64,000 bases of DNA from Variovorax sp. ZS18.2.2 (lineage in GTDB: Bacteria > Pseudomonadota > Gammaproteobacteria > Burkholderiales > Burkholderiaceae_C), in assembly GCF_024701975.1 (NCBI RefSeq), contig NZ_JANLNM010000001.1, positions 372,001-436,000 on the forward strand, given 5' to 3'. Made by a program: the position numbers and the translations under genes. Below are positions 47,665 to 55,074 of this stretch, piece by piece. The notes under the pieces were generated by a model. The model ran no database searches, was not told the DNA's origin, and worked only from the letters and a program-made list of their open reading frames with translations. Each line of letters begins with the position of its first letter. Position 1 is the stretch's first letter.

Positions 47665-48687
47665 ATGGCTGCCTCCCGCCCCCGTCGCACGCTGCCCGTG
47701 CGTGGGCTGGCGGGCCGAGGTGGCCGGTCCTCTGGCGACAAGGAAATCGCGCCCGACGAGGCGCTCCCCGTTGATCCTCTAGCGCTCAATGCGGGGTTGC
47801 CGCGCGGCGCCAGGGCCGAGCTGATCGGCGGCGAAGGCGCAGACGCGCTGACCATCTACCTGCGCCAGGTCAGGCGTACCGAGCTCTTCACCCCCGACGA
47901 GGAATTCCAGACCGCCTGCGCCGCGCGGTCCGGCGACTTCGCGGCACGGCAATCGATGATCGAGCACAACCTCCGGCTCGTGGTCAACATTGCCAAGGGC
48001 TACCTGGGCCGCGGCGTGCCGCTGTCGGACCTCATCGAAGAGGGCAATCTCGGATTGATGCATGCCATCACCAAGTTCGAACCCGAGCGCGGCTTTCGTT
48101 TCTCTACCTATGCGACCTGGTGGATCCGCCAGTCGGTCGAACGCGCGGTCATGACGCAGGCGCGCGCGATTCGCCTGCCGGTGCATGTGGTGCGCGAACT
48201 GCAGCAGGTGCTGCGCGCCCGCCGTGCACTCGAAGGTGACGCGGAGTTCGTTGCACGCCGCCCCGACGGCGTGCGCGTGGAAGACATCGCAGCGCTGCTC
48301 GGCCGCAACGTGCAGGAGGTGGCCGACCTGCTGGCCCTTTCCGAAGCACCGCGCTCGCTCGATGCCGGCGACGCGCGCGGGGACGAGGGCTTCACGCTTG
48401 CCGACACCGTGGCATCCGACGACGAGCAGGGCAATCCGAGCGGTGTGACGCAGACGCACGAGGTGGAGCGCCTGCTTGACCAGTGGGTCCATGCGCTCGA
48501 CGCGCGCGAGCGCGAAGTGCTGGAAGGCCGCTATGGCCTGCATGACCGGGAGCCTGAAACGCTCGAGGTGCTGAGCGTACGACTGGGTCTTACGCGGGAG
48601 CGTGTCAGGCAGATCCAGAACGAGGCGCTGACCAAGATGCGGCGCCAGCTGGCGCGCTCGGGCATCGGGCGGGATGCGCTGTTCTAA
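47665..48687 (+). CDS. rpoS: RNA polymerase sigma factor RpoS
   Basis: The 340-residue stationary-phase sigma factor has region 1.2 '[20 protein letters not shown]', region 2 '[18 protein letters not shown]' and '[20 protein letters not shown]', region 3 '[20 protein letters not shown]', and region 4 '[20 protein letters not shown]'. About 50 non-conserved, basic residues precede region 1.2. It controls general stress and stationary-phase genes; csbD and the YeaQ-like gene in this window are plausible targets. It lies four bases after nlpD. Confidence 0.97.
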   Translation: MAASRPRRTLPVRGLAGRGGRSSGDKEIAPDEALPVDPLALNAGLPRGARAELIGGEGADALTIYLRQVRRTELFTPDEEFQTACAARSGDFAARQSMIEHNLRLVVNIAKGYLGRGVPLSDLIEEGNLGLMHAITKFEPERGFRFSTYATWWIRQSVERAVMTQARAIRLPVHVVRELQQVLRARRALEGDAEFVARRPDGVRVEDIAALLGRNVQEVADLLALSEAPRSLDAGDARGDEGFTLADTVASDDEQGNPSGVTQTHEVERLLDQWVHALDAREREVLEGRYGLHDREPETLEVLSVRLGLTRERVRQIQNEALTKMRRQLARSGIGRDALF

Positions 48688-48730
48688 GGGGGCGAAAAAG
48701 CGGGGGCGGCCGCGCTGAGACAATCGGGGG

Positions 48731-50167
48731 ATGACGGAATCCATCGAAGAAAAGAAAGTCCCCACGAATCCCGGCGAAGAGTGGCTGAAAGTCGAGTCGC
48801 TCGACCTCGACGCGCAGGGCGTTTCCCACAAGGCCGACGGCATGGTCGTGTTCATCGAGGGCGCACTGCCTTTCGAGGAAGTGCAGTTCAACGTCCATCG
48901 CCGCAAGAACAACTGGGAGCAGGGCACGGTCACCCACATCCGGCGCGAATCGTCGCAGCGGGTGCGCCCGGGCTGCCCGCATTTCGGCCTGCACACCGGC
49001 GCTTGCGGCGGCTGCAAGATGCAGCACCTGGATGCGGTCGCGCAGGTGGCCGTGAAGCAGCGCGCCATGGAGGACAACCTGTGGCACCTGGGCAAGGTGC
49101 GCCCCGACAACGTGCTGCGGCCGCTCGAAGGGCCGGCATGGCACTACCGCTACCGCGCGCGCCTGTCGGTGCGCCATGTGGTCAAAAAGGGCACGGTGCT
49201 GATCGGCTTTCACGAGCGCAAGAGCCGGTACCTGGCCGACATGCAGGTGTGCCCGGTGCTGCCCAGGCAGGTCAGCGACATGCTGATGCCGCTGCGCGCG
49301 CTGATCGGGTCGATGGATGCACGCGAGACCTGCCCGCAGATCGAGCTGGCCTGCGGCGATGCGCCGGGCTCCACGGCGCTTGGCACCATCGCCCTAGTGC
49401 TGCGTCACCTGCAACCCTTGTCAGGCGCCGATATCGACCGGCTGAAGGCGTTCGCTGCAAAGAACGAAGGCGTGCAATGGTGGTTGCAGGCCAAGGGGCC
49501 GGAGACGGTGAAGTTGCTGGAAGAAGGCGGCACACCGCTCGCCTACCGCCTGCCCGAATTCGGCGTCACGATGCCGTTCAAGCCGACCGATTTCACGCAG
49601 GTCAATCCGCACATCAACCGCGCGCTGGTGGGCAAGGCGCTTCGCCTGCTTGACGTGCAATCCGACGAACGGGTCATCGACTGGTTCTGCGGTCTGGGCA
49701 ACTTCACTTTGCCGTTGGCGAGCCAGGCGCGCGAGGTGCTGGGCATCGAAGGCAGCGACACGCTGGTGGCGCGCGCGACCGACAACTTCAAGAAGAACCA
49801 GCCCGCAACGAGTGCGCGTCGAGCGCTTTCGGCGACGCAGTTCGTGGCGCGCAACCTGTTCGAGATGACGCCGGCCATGCTGGTGGCCGATGGCAGCGCC
49901 GACAAGTGGCTGGTCGATCCGCCGCGCGAAGGTGCTTTCGCGCTCGCCAAGGCGATGGCCGATCTTCATCAGCAGCCGGAGCTCCGCACCGATGGTTGGA
50001 CGCCGCCCAAGCGCATCGTCTACGTGAGTTGCAATCCATCGACGCTGGCGCGTGATGCGGGTTTGCTTGTGCATCAGGCGGGGTATCGGTGCACGTTCGC
50101 GGGGGTGGTCAACATGTTCCCGCACACGGCGCATGTCGAGTCGATTGCCGTCTTCGACCTCGAATGA
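48731..50167 (+). CDS. rlmD: 23S rRNA (uracil-1939-C5)-methyltransferase
   Basis: The 478-residue SAM enzyme has an N-terminal TRAM-like domain ('[20 protein letters not shown]'), an iron-sulfur cysteine set ('GCPHFG', 'GACGGC', later 'VCPVLP') and the methyltransferase core: '[19 protein letters not shown]', '[11 protein letters not shown]' and catalytic Cys in '[12 protein letters not shown]'. The first two cysteine groups are four residues further apart than in E. coli RlmD as I recall it. It is the last gene of the rpoS side and has its own terminator. Confidence 0.95.
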   Translation: MTESIEEKKVPTNPGEEWLKVESLDLDAQGVSHKADGMVVFIEGALPFEEVQFNVHRRKNNWEQGTVTHIRRESSQRVRPGCPHFGLHTGACGGCKMQHLDAVAQVAVKQRAMEDNLWHLGKVRPDNVLRPLEGPAWHYRYRARLSVRHVVKKGTVLIGFHERKSRYLADMQVCPVLPRQVSDMLMPLRALIGSMDARETCPQIELACGDAPGSTALGTIALVLRHLQPLSGADIDRLKAFAAKNEGVQWWLQAKGPETVKLLEEGGTPLAYRLPEFGVTMPFKPTDFTQVNPHINRALVGKALRLLDVQSDERVIDWFCGLGNFTLPLASQAREVLGIEGSDTLVARATDNFKKNQPATSARRALSATQFVARNLFEMTPAMLVADGSADKWLVDPPREGAFALAKAMADLHQQPELRTDGWTPPKRIVYVSCNPSTLARDAGLLVHQAGYRCTFAGVVNMFPHTAHVESIAVFDLE

Positions 50168-50195
50168 AAAAGGGCCCCTCGGGGCCCTTTGTTTT
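50167..50195. terminator. Bidirectional terminator
   Basis: Stem AAAGGGCCC / GGGCCCTTT with loop CTCG, T-rich on both strands, between convergent rlmD and the Bax-inhibitor gene. Confidence 0.92.
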
Positions 50196-50214
50196 GAAGC
50201 AAGCTGTCGCTCGC

Positions 50215-50916
50215 TCAGTCGCGTTCGCCGCCGAAGATGCCCAGCAGCGCCAGCAGGCTCTGGAACACATTGAACAGGTCCAGGTACAGGGCCAGCGTGG
50301 CGGTGATGTAGTTGGTTTCGCCGCCGTCCATGATCTGCTTCAGGTCATAGAGCATGTAGGCCGAGAAGATGCCGATGGCGGCCACCGAGATGACCAGCAT
50401 GCCCGTGGTCGAGCCGACGAACACGTTGATGATCGCGCCGAACATCAGCACCATCGCGCCGACGAACAGGAACTTGCCCATGCCCGACAGGTCGCGCTTG
50501 ATGAAGGTGGCCAGCGAGGCCATGACGAAGAACACACCTGCCGTGCCGCCGAAGGCCGTCATGACGAGTTCGGAGCCGTTCTTGAAACCGAGCACCATCG
50601 CGATCAGGCGCGACAGCATCAGGCCCATGAAGAAGGTGAAGGCCAGCAGCACCGGCACGCCGGCCGCCGAGTTCTTGGTCTTCTCGATGGCGAACATGAA
50701 ACCGAATGCGCCGCCGAGGAAGACGATCAGGCCGAGTCCGCCGGTGAGCGAGCGCGTGAGGCCGGTGCTCACGCCGAGCCAGGCGCCCAGCACGGTGGGC
50801 AGCAGGCTCAGTGCTAGCAGCCAGTAAGTGTTGCGCAGGACGCGTTGGCGCTCCGCCTGCGGCAACGTCTGGCCGTAGCCTGTGGAAGTGTCGAGGGTGG
50901 TGACGCGGTCGTTCAT
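50215..50916 (-). CDS. Bax inhibitor-1/YccA-family membrane protein
   Basis: The 233-residue protein has seven membrane helices. The N-terminal 'RVLRNTYWLLALSLLPTVLG' and the helix-3 pair 'GVPVLLAFTFFMGLMLSRLI' fit the YccA/YbhL/BI-1 group. The C-terminal 'YLDLFNVFQSLLALLGIFGG' with Asp is the proposed pH sensor. YccA modulates FtsH and BI-1 relatives act as calcium leak channels. It is monocistronic. Confidence 0.95.
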   Translation of the reverse strand: MNDRVTTLDTSTGYGQTLPQAERQRVLRNTYWLLALSLLPTVLGAWLGVSTGLTRSLTGGLGLIVFLGGAFGFMFAIEKTKNSAAGVPVLLAFTFFMGLMLSRLIAMVLGFKNGSELVMTAFGGTAGVFFVMASLATFIKRDLSGMGKFLFVGAMVLMFGAIINVFVGSTTGMLVISVAAIGIFSAYMLYDLKQIMDGGETNYITATLALYLDLFNVFQSLLALLGIFGGERD

Positions 50917-51078
50917 GGCCGAAGCTCCTGTGGTTGCTGCTACGCAGTTGGGCGCATTCTAGGTGTCTGCAAGAGGAGGGCGCCTGAAAGACCGTATCCA
51001 GGTTGTTCTTAAGCGTCCTGGCGGTTTCGAGGCGGGTGGCCGTTATGCTGTCGGGTTTTTACGCAACCTGAGCTCAAC

Positions 51079-51486
51079 ATGAAGACCAAATCATTCCTCG
51101 AACTTGCCGACGTCAAGGCCATCGCCGCAGCGGCCGAAGCCGAGGCTCTCAAGAACAACTGGGCCGTGACCATCGCCATCTCGGACGATGCCGGCAACCT
51201 GCTCTGGCTGCAGCGCCTAGACGGCGCCGCAGCGCTGTCGTCGCACATCGCCCCCGCCAAGGCGCACACCGCCGCCATGGGTCGCCGCGAGAGCAAGGTC
51301 TATGAAGACATCATCAATGGCGGCCGCACCGCGTTCCTGACGGCGCCTGCTGTCCAGGGTCTGCTCGAAGGTGGCGTGCCGATCGTGAAGGACGGCCAGG
51401 TCATCGGCGCAGTCGGCGTGAGCGGCGTGAAGTCGAACGAAGACGCGCAGATTGCCAAGGCGGGCATTGCCGCGATCGGCCTCTGA
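51079..51486 (+). CDS. GlcG/HbpS-family heme-binding-like protein
   Basis: The 135-residue protein matches the DUF336 family: 'NWAVTIAISDDAGNLLWLQR', 'SHIAPAKAHTAAMGRRES' and 'GGVPIVKDGQVIGAVGVSG'. Members include GlcG of glycolate operons and the extracellular heme sensor HbpS, though ligands are mostly unknown. There is no signal peptide, so it is cytoplasmic here. A strong terminator follows. Confidence 0.92.
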   Translation: MKTKSFLELADVKAIAAAAEAEALKNNWAVTIAISDDAGNLLWLQRLDGAAALSSHIAPAKAHTAAMGRRESKVYEDIINGGRTAFLTAPAVQGLLEGGVPIVKDGQVIGAVGVSGVKSNEDAQIAKAGIAAIGL

Positions 51487-51507
51487 GTCTTTCTCTCCGC
51501 ACAAAGC

Positions 51508-51538
51508 AAAACGCCGACTTCGAGGTCGGCGTTTTCTT
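51508..51538 (+). terminator. Terminator of the GlcG-like gene
   Basis: Stem AAAACGCCGAC / GTCGGCGTTTT with loop TTCGAG, then CTTTG. Confidence 0.9.
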
Positions 51539-51667
51539 TGGAGCGTTCAGCGTGAAAAAAAGCTTGGCTAGTCGGCGAACCGTTGGCTAGCAAAAAACGA
51601 CCCTTCGGAGATAAATCTCCTTGAGTCGCCCCACGATGAAACTTGCGCGAAGGGCGAGCTGAGCGAC

Positions 51668-51880
51668 TTACTTGGTCAGGATCAGCTTGCCGAGTTTGGT
51701 GGCCTGGAGCCTGTAGAGCGAACCGTTGTGCATGATGCCCACGGTTTTGCTTCCCTTGAGAAGCTCCGTGCTTTCGACCATCGGCACCGGACGCGATGCC
51801 TGGATCGACGCATGACCGCCACCCGATTGGTCGAGCGAAGGATGGTTCAGAACAGTGAAGGCGTTCGGTGTGGCTGGCAT
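51668..51880 (-). CDS. hemP: Hemin uptake protein HemP
   Basis: The 70-residue protein ends with the HemP signature 'IMHNGSLYRLQATKLGKLIL'. HemP is needed for, or controls, heme uptake genes in alpha- and betaproteobacteria; its mechanism is debated, with regulator or RNA-binding roles proposed. A perfect 7-1-7 Fur box lies 31 bases upstream, so it is iron-repressed from its own promoter in the gap after exbD. No heme receptor is adjacent, so it may act in trans. Confidence 0.93.
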   Translation of the reverse strand: MPATPNAFTVLNHPSLDQSGGGHASIQASRPVPMVESTELLKGSKTVGIMHNGSLYRLQATKLGKLILTK

Positions 51881-51911
51881 TTGAGGTTCCCGTATCGAAG
51901 CGATGATTGAA

Positions 51912-51926
51912 TGATAATGATTCTCA
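51912..51926 (-). promoter_or_regulatory. Fur box upstream of hemP
   Basis: TGATAAT-G-ATTCTCA, read on the other strand TGAGAAT-C-ATTATCA, matches every defined base of the 7-1-7 pattern TGAxAATxATTxTCA. Confidence 0.88.
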
Positions 51927-51977
51927 ACAAGAAGTCAATCGCGAAGATTGATTTTTTTCACACGCTTCGAATTCAGT

Positions 51978-52391
51978 TCACTTCGCGTCGGGCTCGGTGA
52001 TGAAACCGATCTTCCGAACGCCAGCTTCTCGCGCTTCCGACATGGCCTTGGCCACGCGTTCATAGCGCACGGCCTTGTCGCCGCGGATATGGAGTTCGGG
52101 CTGTGGCTCCTTGGCGGCTTCGGCGGCGAGGCGATTGGGCAGTTCGCTGTCGTCGATCTTCTGCTCGTTCCAGTAGTAGCTGCCGTCGGCCGTGACGCTG
52201 AACAGGATGTTCTGCGGCTTGGGCAGCTCGGGCTCGCTGCTGGCACGAGGCAGGTCGATGTTGACCGCGTGCTTCATCACCGGCACGGTGATGATGAAGA
52301 TGATCAGGAGCACCAGCATGACGTCGACCAGCGGCGTCATGTTGATCTCGTTCATCACCTCATCGGGTTCGTCTTGTGTTCCGAAGGCCAT
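51978..52391 (-). CDS. exbD: TonB-system energy protein ExbD
   Basis: The 137-residue protein has one membrane helix (about 20-42) following 'MNEINMTPLVDVMLVLLIIF', with the essential helix Asp used for proton movement, and a periplasmic domain. With ExbB it powers TonB. It lies five bases after exbB. Its C-terminal 'KIGFITEPDAK' is family-like. Confidence 0.96.
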   Translation of the reverse strand: MAFGTQDEPDEVMNEINMTPLVDVMLVLLIIFIITVPVMKHAVNIDLPRASSEPELPKPQNILFSVTADGSYYWNEQKIDDSELPNRLAAEAAKEPQPELHIRGDKAVRYERVAKAMSEAREAGVRKIGFITEPDAK

Positions 52392-52396
52392 GGCGT

Positions 52397-53113
52397 TCAG
52401 CCCTTCTTGAGCGGAACCACGATCGCGTCGCCGCTACCGCTTTGCACGCGGGCGCCGGTCACGAAGTAGGCATGCAGGTCGTGCGCGAAGCTGTTGAGCT
52501 TGGTCAGCACGAACTTGTTGCCGCGAACCAGCGCGTTGTAGCCGAGCACCGCGGGGATCGCCACCGCCAGACCGAGCGCCGTCATGATCAGCGCCTCCCC
52601 GATCGGGCCCGCCACCTTGTCGATGGTGGCTTGACCGGCCGAGCCGATGCTCATCAGTGCGTGGTAGATGCCCCAGACCGTGCCGAAGAGGCCGATGAAC
52701 GGCGCCGTGGAGCCAACCGATGCCAGGATGGCCAGACCGGTCTGAAGGCGAGCGGTGAATGCGTCGATGCCGTTGCGGAGGGCGCGCGTGATCCAGTCGC
52801 TCACATCGAGCGCATCGTGCAGATGGGCCTTGGTGTTGCGATGGTGGGCTGCCGCCTCGCGGCCTTCGAGTGCCAGTGCACGGAAGGGGTTGCTGTCGTC
52901 CTTGCCGAGCTTGTTCAGTGCGGTGGCGAAGTCTTCGCTGTGCCAGAAGTCCTGCGACTGCTTGGCAAGGCGCTTGTACTTGATGACGTCGATTGCCTTG
53001 ACGATGATCACGATCCACGATGCAAGCGACATGCCGATCAACAGCACCGCGACGGCCTTGGTGACGAAATCGCCCTGATTCCAGACGTTCATCAAGCCAA
53101 ATTGGGAATCCAT
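52397..53113 (-). CDS. exbB: TonB-system energy protein ExbB
   Basis: The 238-residue protein has three membrane helices. 'LAILASVGSTAPFIGLFGTV' and 'WGIYHALMSIGSAGQATIDK' form the conserved MotA/TolQ/ExbB channel region, and 'IGEALIMTALGLAVAIPAVL' is the third helix. GGAG precedes ATG 53113. It lies 22 bases after tonB and 5 before exbD, a single operon. Confidence 0.96.
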   Translation of the reverse strand: MDSQFGLMNVWNQGDFVTKAVAVLLIGMSLASWIVIIVKAIDVIKYKRLAKQSQDFWHSEDFATALNKLGKDDSNPFRALALEGREAAAHHRNTKAHLHDALDVSDWITRALRNGIDAFTARLQTGLAILASVGSTAPFIGLFGTVWGIYHALMSIGSAGQATIDKVAGPIGEALIMTALGLAVAIPAVLGYNALVRGNKFVLTKLNSFAHDLHAYFVTGARVQSGSGDAIVVPLKKG

Positions 53114-53135
53114 ACGAAGTTGCTCCAGAGAAAAA

Positions 53136-53840
53136 TTAGTTCAAGACGTAGTTGACGGGGGCGTCATAGGACATGGCCTGTACCACGCCGTTGACCTTGC
53201 CGGGCACGAACCGGCATTTCATGATGTATTCGATGGCCGCCTCGTCGAGGCGCTCGAAGCCGCTGGATCTCTTGACCTCGGCGCTCTTGGGCAGCCCGTC
53301 GACCCCGACGAGCACCTTGACGATCACCTTGCCCTGTTCGCCGAGCCGCTTGCTCATGGCGGGGTAGACCGCCTTGGGGTTCTGGAGGTAGTCGGCGTTG
53401 CTCGAGGGCAGTTGCACCGCAGGCGGAGCCGGAGGAGCTGGCGGCAATGCAGGAGGAGCCGGTGGCGTGGGCGCAGCCGGCGGCGCTGGCGGGGGAGGCG
53501 GCTCCGTGGTGCCCACGGGCGCCTGCGGGGCTGGTGTGGGCTTCGATTCGCGGATGGCTTGCGGCCGCGGTGGAGGCGGCGCCTTGGCCACCTTCGGCGG
53601 GGGGGGCGGCGGAGGGGGGGGATCCACCTTGGGTTTCGGCGGTTCGACGAACTGGCTCAATATTTCGACTGGAATCACCACTTCGGCAGCGCGTCGCAGC
53701 AGCCCGCTTTGCAGTGCCCAGAGCGCAGCCGCGTGAAACAGGATGACGCTGCCCGCAATGATGACATTGCGCGAAAGGCCAAAAGCAGAGGGAGGGGGGG
53801 CAAAGCGGTCAGACACGATCAACCATTCGAATGCGGGCAC
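53136..53840 (-). CDS. tonB: TonB energy-transducing protein
   Basis: The 234-residue protein has one membrane helix (about 25-47), a long Pro-rich linker (about 70-140, including 'PPPPPPPPP') that spans the periplasm, and a C-terminal TonB domain ('YPAMSKRLGEQGKVIVKVLV', 'YIMKCRFVPGKVNGV'). GTG 53840 is used here; GTG 53816 is also possible. The linker is coded by two C8 runs, and an 8-base inverted repeat covers GTG 53840. The polyproline stretch would need EF-P. Confidence 0.92.
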   Translation of the reverse strand: MPAFEWLIVSDRFAPPPSAFGLSRNVIIAGSVILFHAAALWALQSGLLRRAAEVVIPVEILSQFVEPPKPKVDPPPPPPPPPKVAKAPPPPRPQAIRESKPTPAPQAPVGTTEPPPPPAPPAAPTPPAPPALPPAPPAPPAVQLPSSNADYLQNPKAVYPAMSKRLGEQGKVIVKVLVGVDGLPKSAEVKRSSGFERLDEAAIEYIMKCRFVPGKVNGVVQAMSYDAPVNYVLN

Positions 53841-53854
53841 GTCAAAACGTGCCC
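53835..53854 (-). repeat. Inverted repeat over the tonB start
   Basis: GGGCACGT-CAAA-ACGTGCCC is a perfect 8-base inverted repeat whose 3' arm in the mRNA contains GTG 53840. It could hide the start codon in a transcript reading from bfd. Confidence 0.6.
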
Positions 53855-53879
53855 CGATTGCAGCAAAACCGCTACGACG

Positions 53880-53954
53880 TTACTTGCGAAAAATCCACCA
53901 GACCGAGCCTGCGACCAGGATCAGGCTGCCGCCGAGTGCCGAGACGAGTTCCAT
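53880..53954 (-). CDS. Candidate 24-aa membrane microprotein
   Basis: A short frame with ATG 53954, preceded by GCAAGG, encodes 24 residues: 'MELVSALGGSLILVAG' followed by a Trp pair and a basic end 'FRK'. It would be a single membrane helix. It overlaps the bfd tail by 34 bases in another frame and ends 40 bases before the tonB start. No homologue is known to me, and this rests on the hydrophobic pattern and ribosome site only. Confidence 0.35.
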   Translation of the reverse strand: MELVSALGGSLILVAGSVWWIFRK

Positions 53955-54193
53955 GCCTTGCTTTCCGTGATGGAGCTGGCAAGCTGAATCGCCCTCGGAC
54001 CCGATTCGCGATTCAACGCGGCGACCGGGTGCGAAGCGCTGCACTGCGCGACGATATCGCGCGCACAACCTTCACACTGACCACATTGTGTGGCCACGCC
54101 AAGCTCGAATTGGACTTCGTCGAACGTCATGCCGGCTCGCACATGACGTGCGATTTCACGGTCGGAGACTCGGCGGCAGACGCAAACGATCAT
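53921..54193 (-). CDS. bfd: Bacterioferritin-associated ferredoxin Bfd
   Basis: The 90-residue protein holds a [2Fe-2S] cluster with Cys4, Cys6, Cys37 and Cys40 ('MIVCVCRRVS' and 'TQCGQCEGC'), the Bfd arrangement. It gives electrons to bacterioferritin to release stored iron. The C-terminal 25 residues are an extension compared with the 64-residue E. coli protein. ATG 54193 is the family start. Bacterioferritin itself lies 8 kb away in the same iron region. Confidence 0.94.
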   Translation of the reverse strand: MIVCVCRRVSDREIARHVRAGMTFDEVQFELGVATQCGQCEGCARDIVAQCSASHPVAALNRESGPRAIQLASSITESKAWNSSRHSAAA

Positions 54194-54232
54194 GGCTGTA
54201 AAAGCGGCAGTTGGCTGGCTGTTGGTTGGATG

Positions 54233-54262
54233 ATTATAAATAAGAATCCGTCGCATTTGCAA
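54233..54262 (-). promoter_or_regulatory. Putative bfd promoter
   Basis: On the minus strand TTGCAA, an 18-base spacer and TATAAT lie about 40 bases upstream of bfd, in an AT-rich stretch. Confidence 0.55.
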
Positions 54263-54306
54263 TAACTATGGTGTTACTGGGCTTTCGACGACTCCCCGAC
54301 CGCCCG

Positions 54307-54987
54307 CTATACCTCCGACCAGAGCCGCAAAAGATTGTGATAGTGGCCCGTCAGTGCCACCGTCTCCTCGCATTCGCCCAGCCTGGCGCGCAATTTCTGG
54401 ATGTTCTGGTCGAGCTCGAACAGCATGCTGCGCTGCTGGTCGTTGCGCACCATGCTCTGAAGCCAGAAGAACGAGCAAACGCGCGCCCCGCGCGTCACGG
54501 GGTGAACGCAATGCAGGCTGCTCGCCGGATAAAGAATGAGGTCGCCGGCCGGCAGCTTGACCTCGTGCGACCCGTAGGTGTCGATCACCTCGAGCTCGCC
54601 GCCGTCGTAGTCTTCCGGATCGCACAGGAACAGCGTGCAGGACAGGTCGGTGCGCATTTGCTGACCGCCTCCAGGCAGCGCGCGCACCGCGCCGTCGACG
54701 TGAACGCCGTAGTGCTCGCCCCCCTCATACCGATTGAACAGCGGTGGAACGAAGCGCGAGGGCAGCGCTGCCGAAAAGAAGAGCGGATGCCGCGCCAGCG
54801 CGGCGAGTATCGTGCTGCCGAGTTCGCGTCCGATGGCCGATGACTCCGGCAACTGTCGATTGCGCTTGACCTGCGCGCCTTGTTCACCCACGGTCTCGCG
54901 GCCGTCGATCCAGTTCGTGGCATCCAGCGCCGCGCGCATCTCACGCGCCTGGACGGGGCTCAAGACATCGGGCACATGCAGCATCAT
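54307..54987 (-). CDS. PKHD-type Fe(II)/2-oxoglutarate hydroxylase (PiuC/YbiX family)
   Basis: The 226-residue protein is an iron/2-oxoglutarate oxygenase: His96 and Asp98 in 'HYGVHVDGA', His159 in 'SSLHCVHPV', and Arg169 to hold 2-oxoglutarate ('[10 protein letters not shown]'). The family (E. coli YbiX, Pseudomonas PiuC) is found beside Fiu/PiuA catecholate siderophore receptors, as here, and is iron-repressed. Its substrate is unknown. It follows the receptor gene with a hairpin in the 87-base gap. Confidence 0.94.
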   Translation of the reverse strand: MMLHVPDVLSPVQAREMRAALDATNWIDGRETVGEQGAQVKRNRQLPESSAIGRELGSTILAALARHPLFFSAALPSRFVPPLFNRYEGGEHYGVHVDGAVRALPGGGQQMRTDLSCTLFLCDPEDYDGGELEVIDTYGSHEVKLPAGDLILYPASSLHCVHPVTRGARVCSFFWLQSMVRNDQQRSMLFELDQNIQKLRARLGECEETVALTGHYHNLLRLWSEV

Positions 54988-55005
54988 TTTTCAGGCACTC
55001 CGCAA

Positions 55006-55034
55006 AGAGAAAAGCCCCGGCGCAGACCGGGGCT
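55006..55034 (-). terminator. Hairpin between siderophore receptor and hydroxylase genes
   Basis: Stem AGCCCCGG / CCGGGGCT with a six-base loop and TTTTCTC on the minus strand. It may end part of the receptor transcripts and lower hydroxylase expression. Confidence 0.8.
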
Positions 55035-55074
55035 CGAGTTTCGCACCGTGCCGGGCGAACCCGGCAGGCATGGA

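Noticed and set aside
51556-51625. Direct repeat TTGGCTAG and small GGAGAT-AA-ATCTCC hairpin as a mobile-element scar
   Set aside because: The copies are short, with no terminal inverted repeats or transposase remains; chance is a sufficient explanation.
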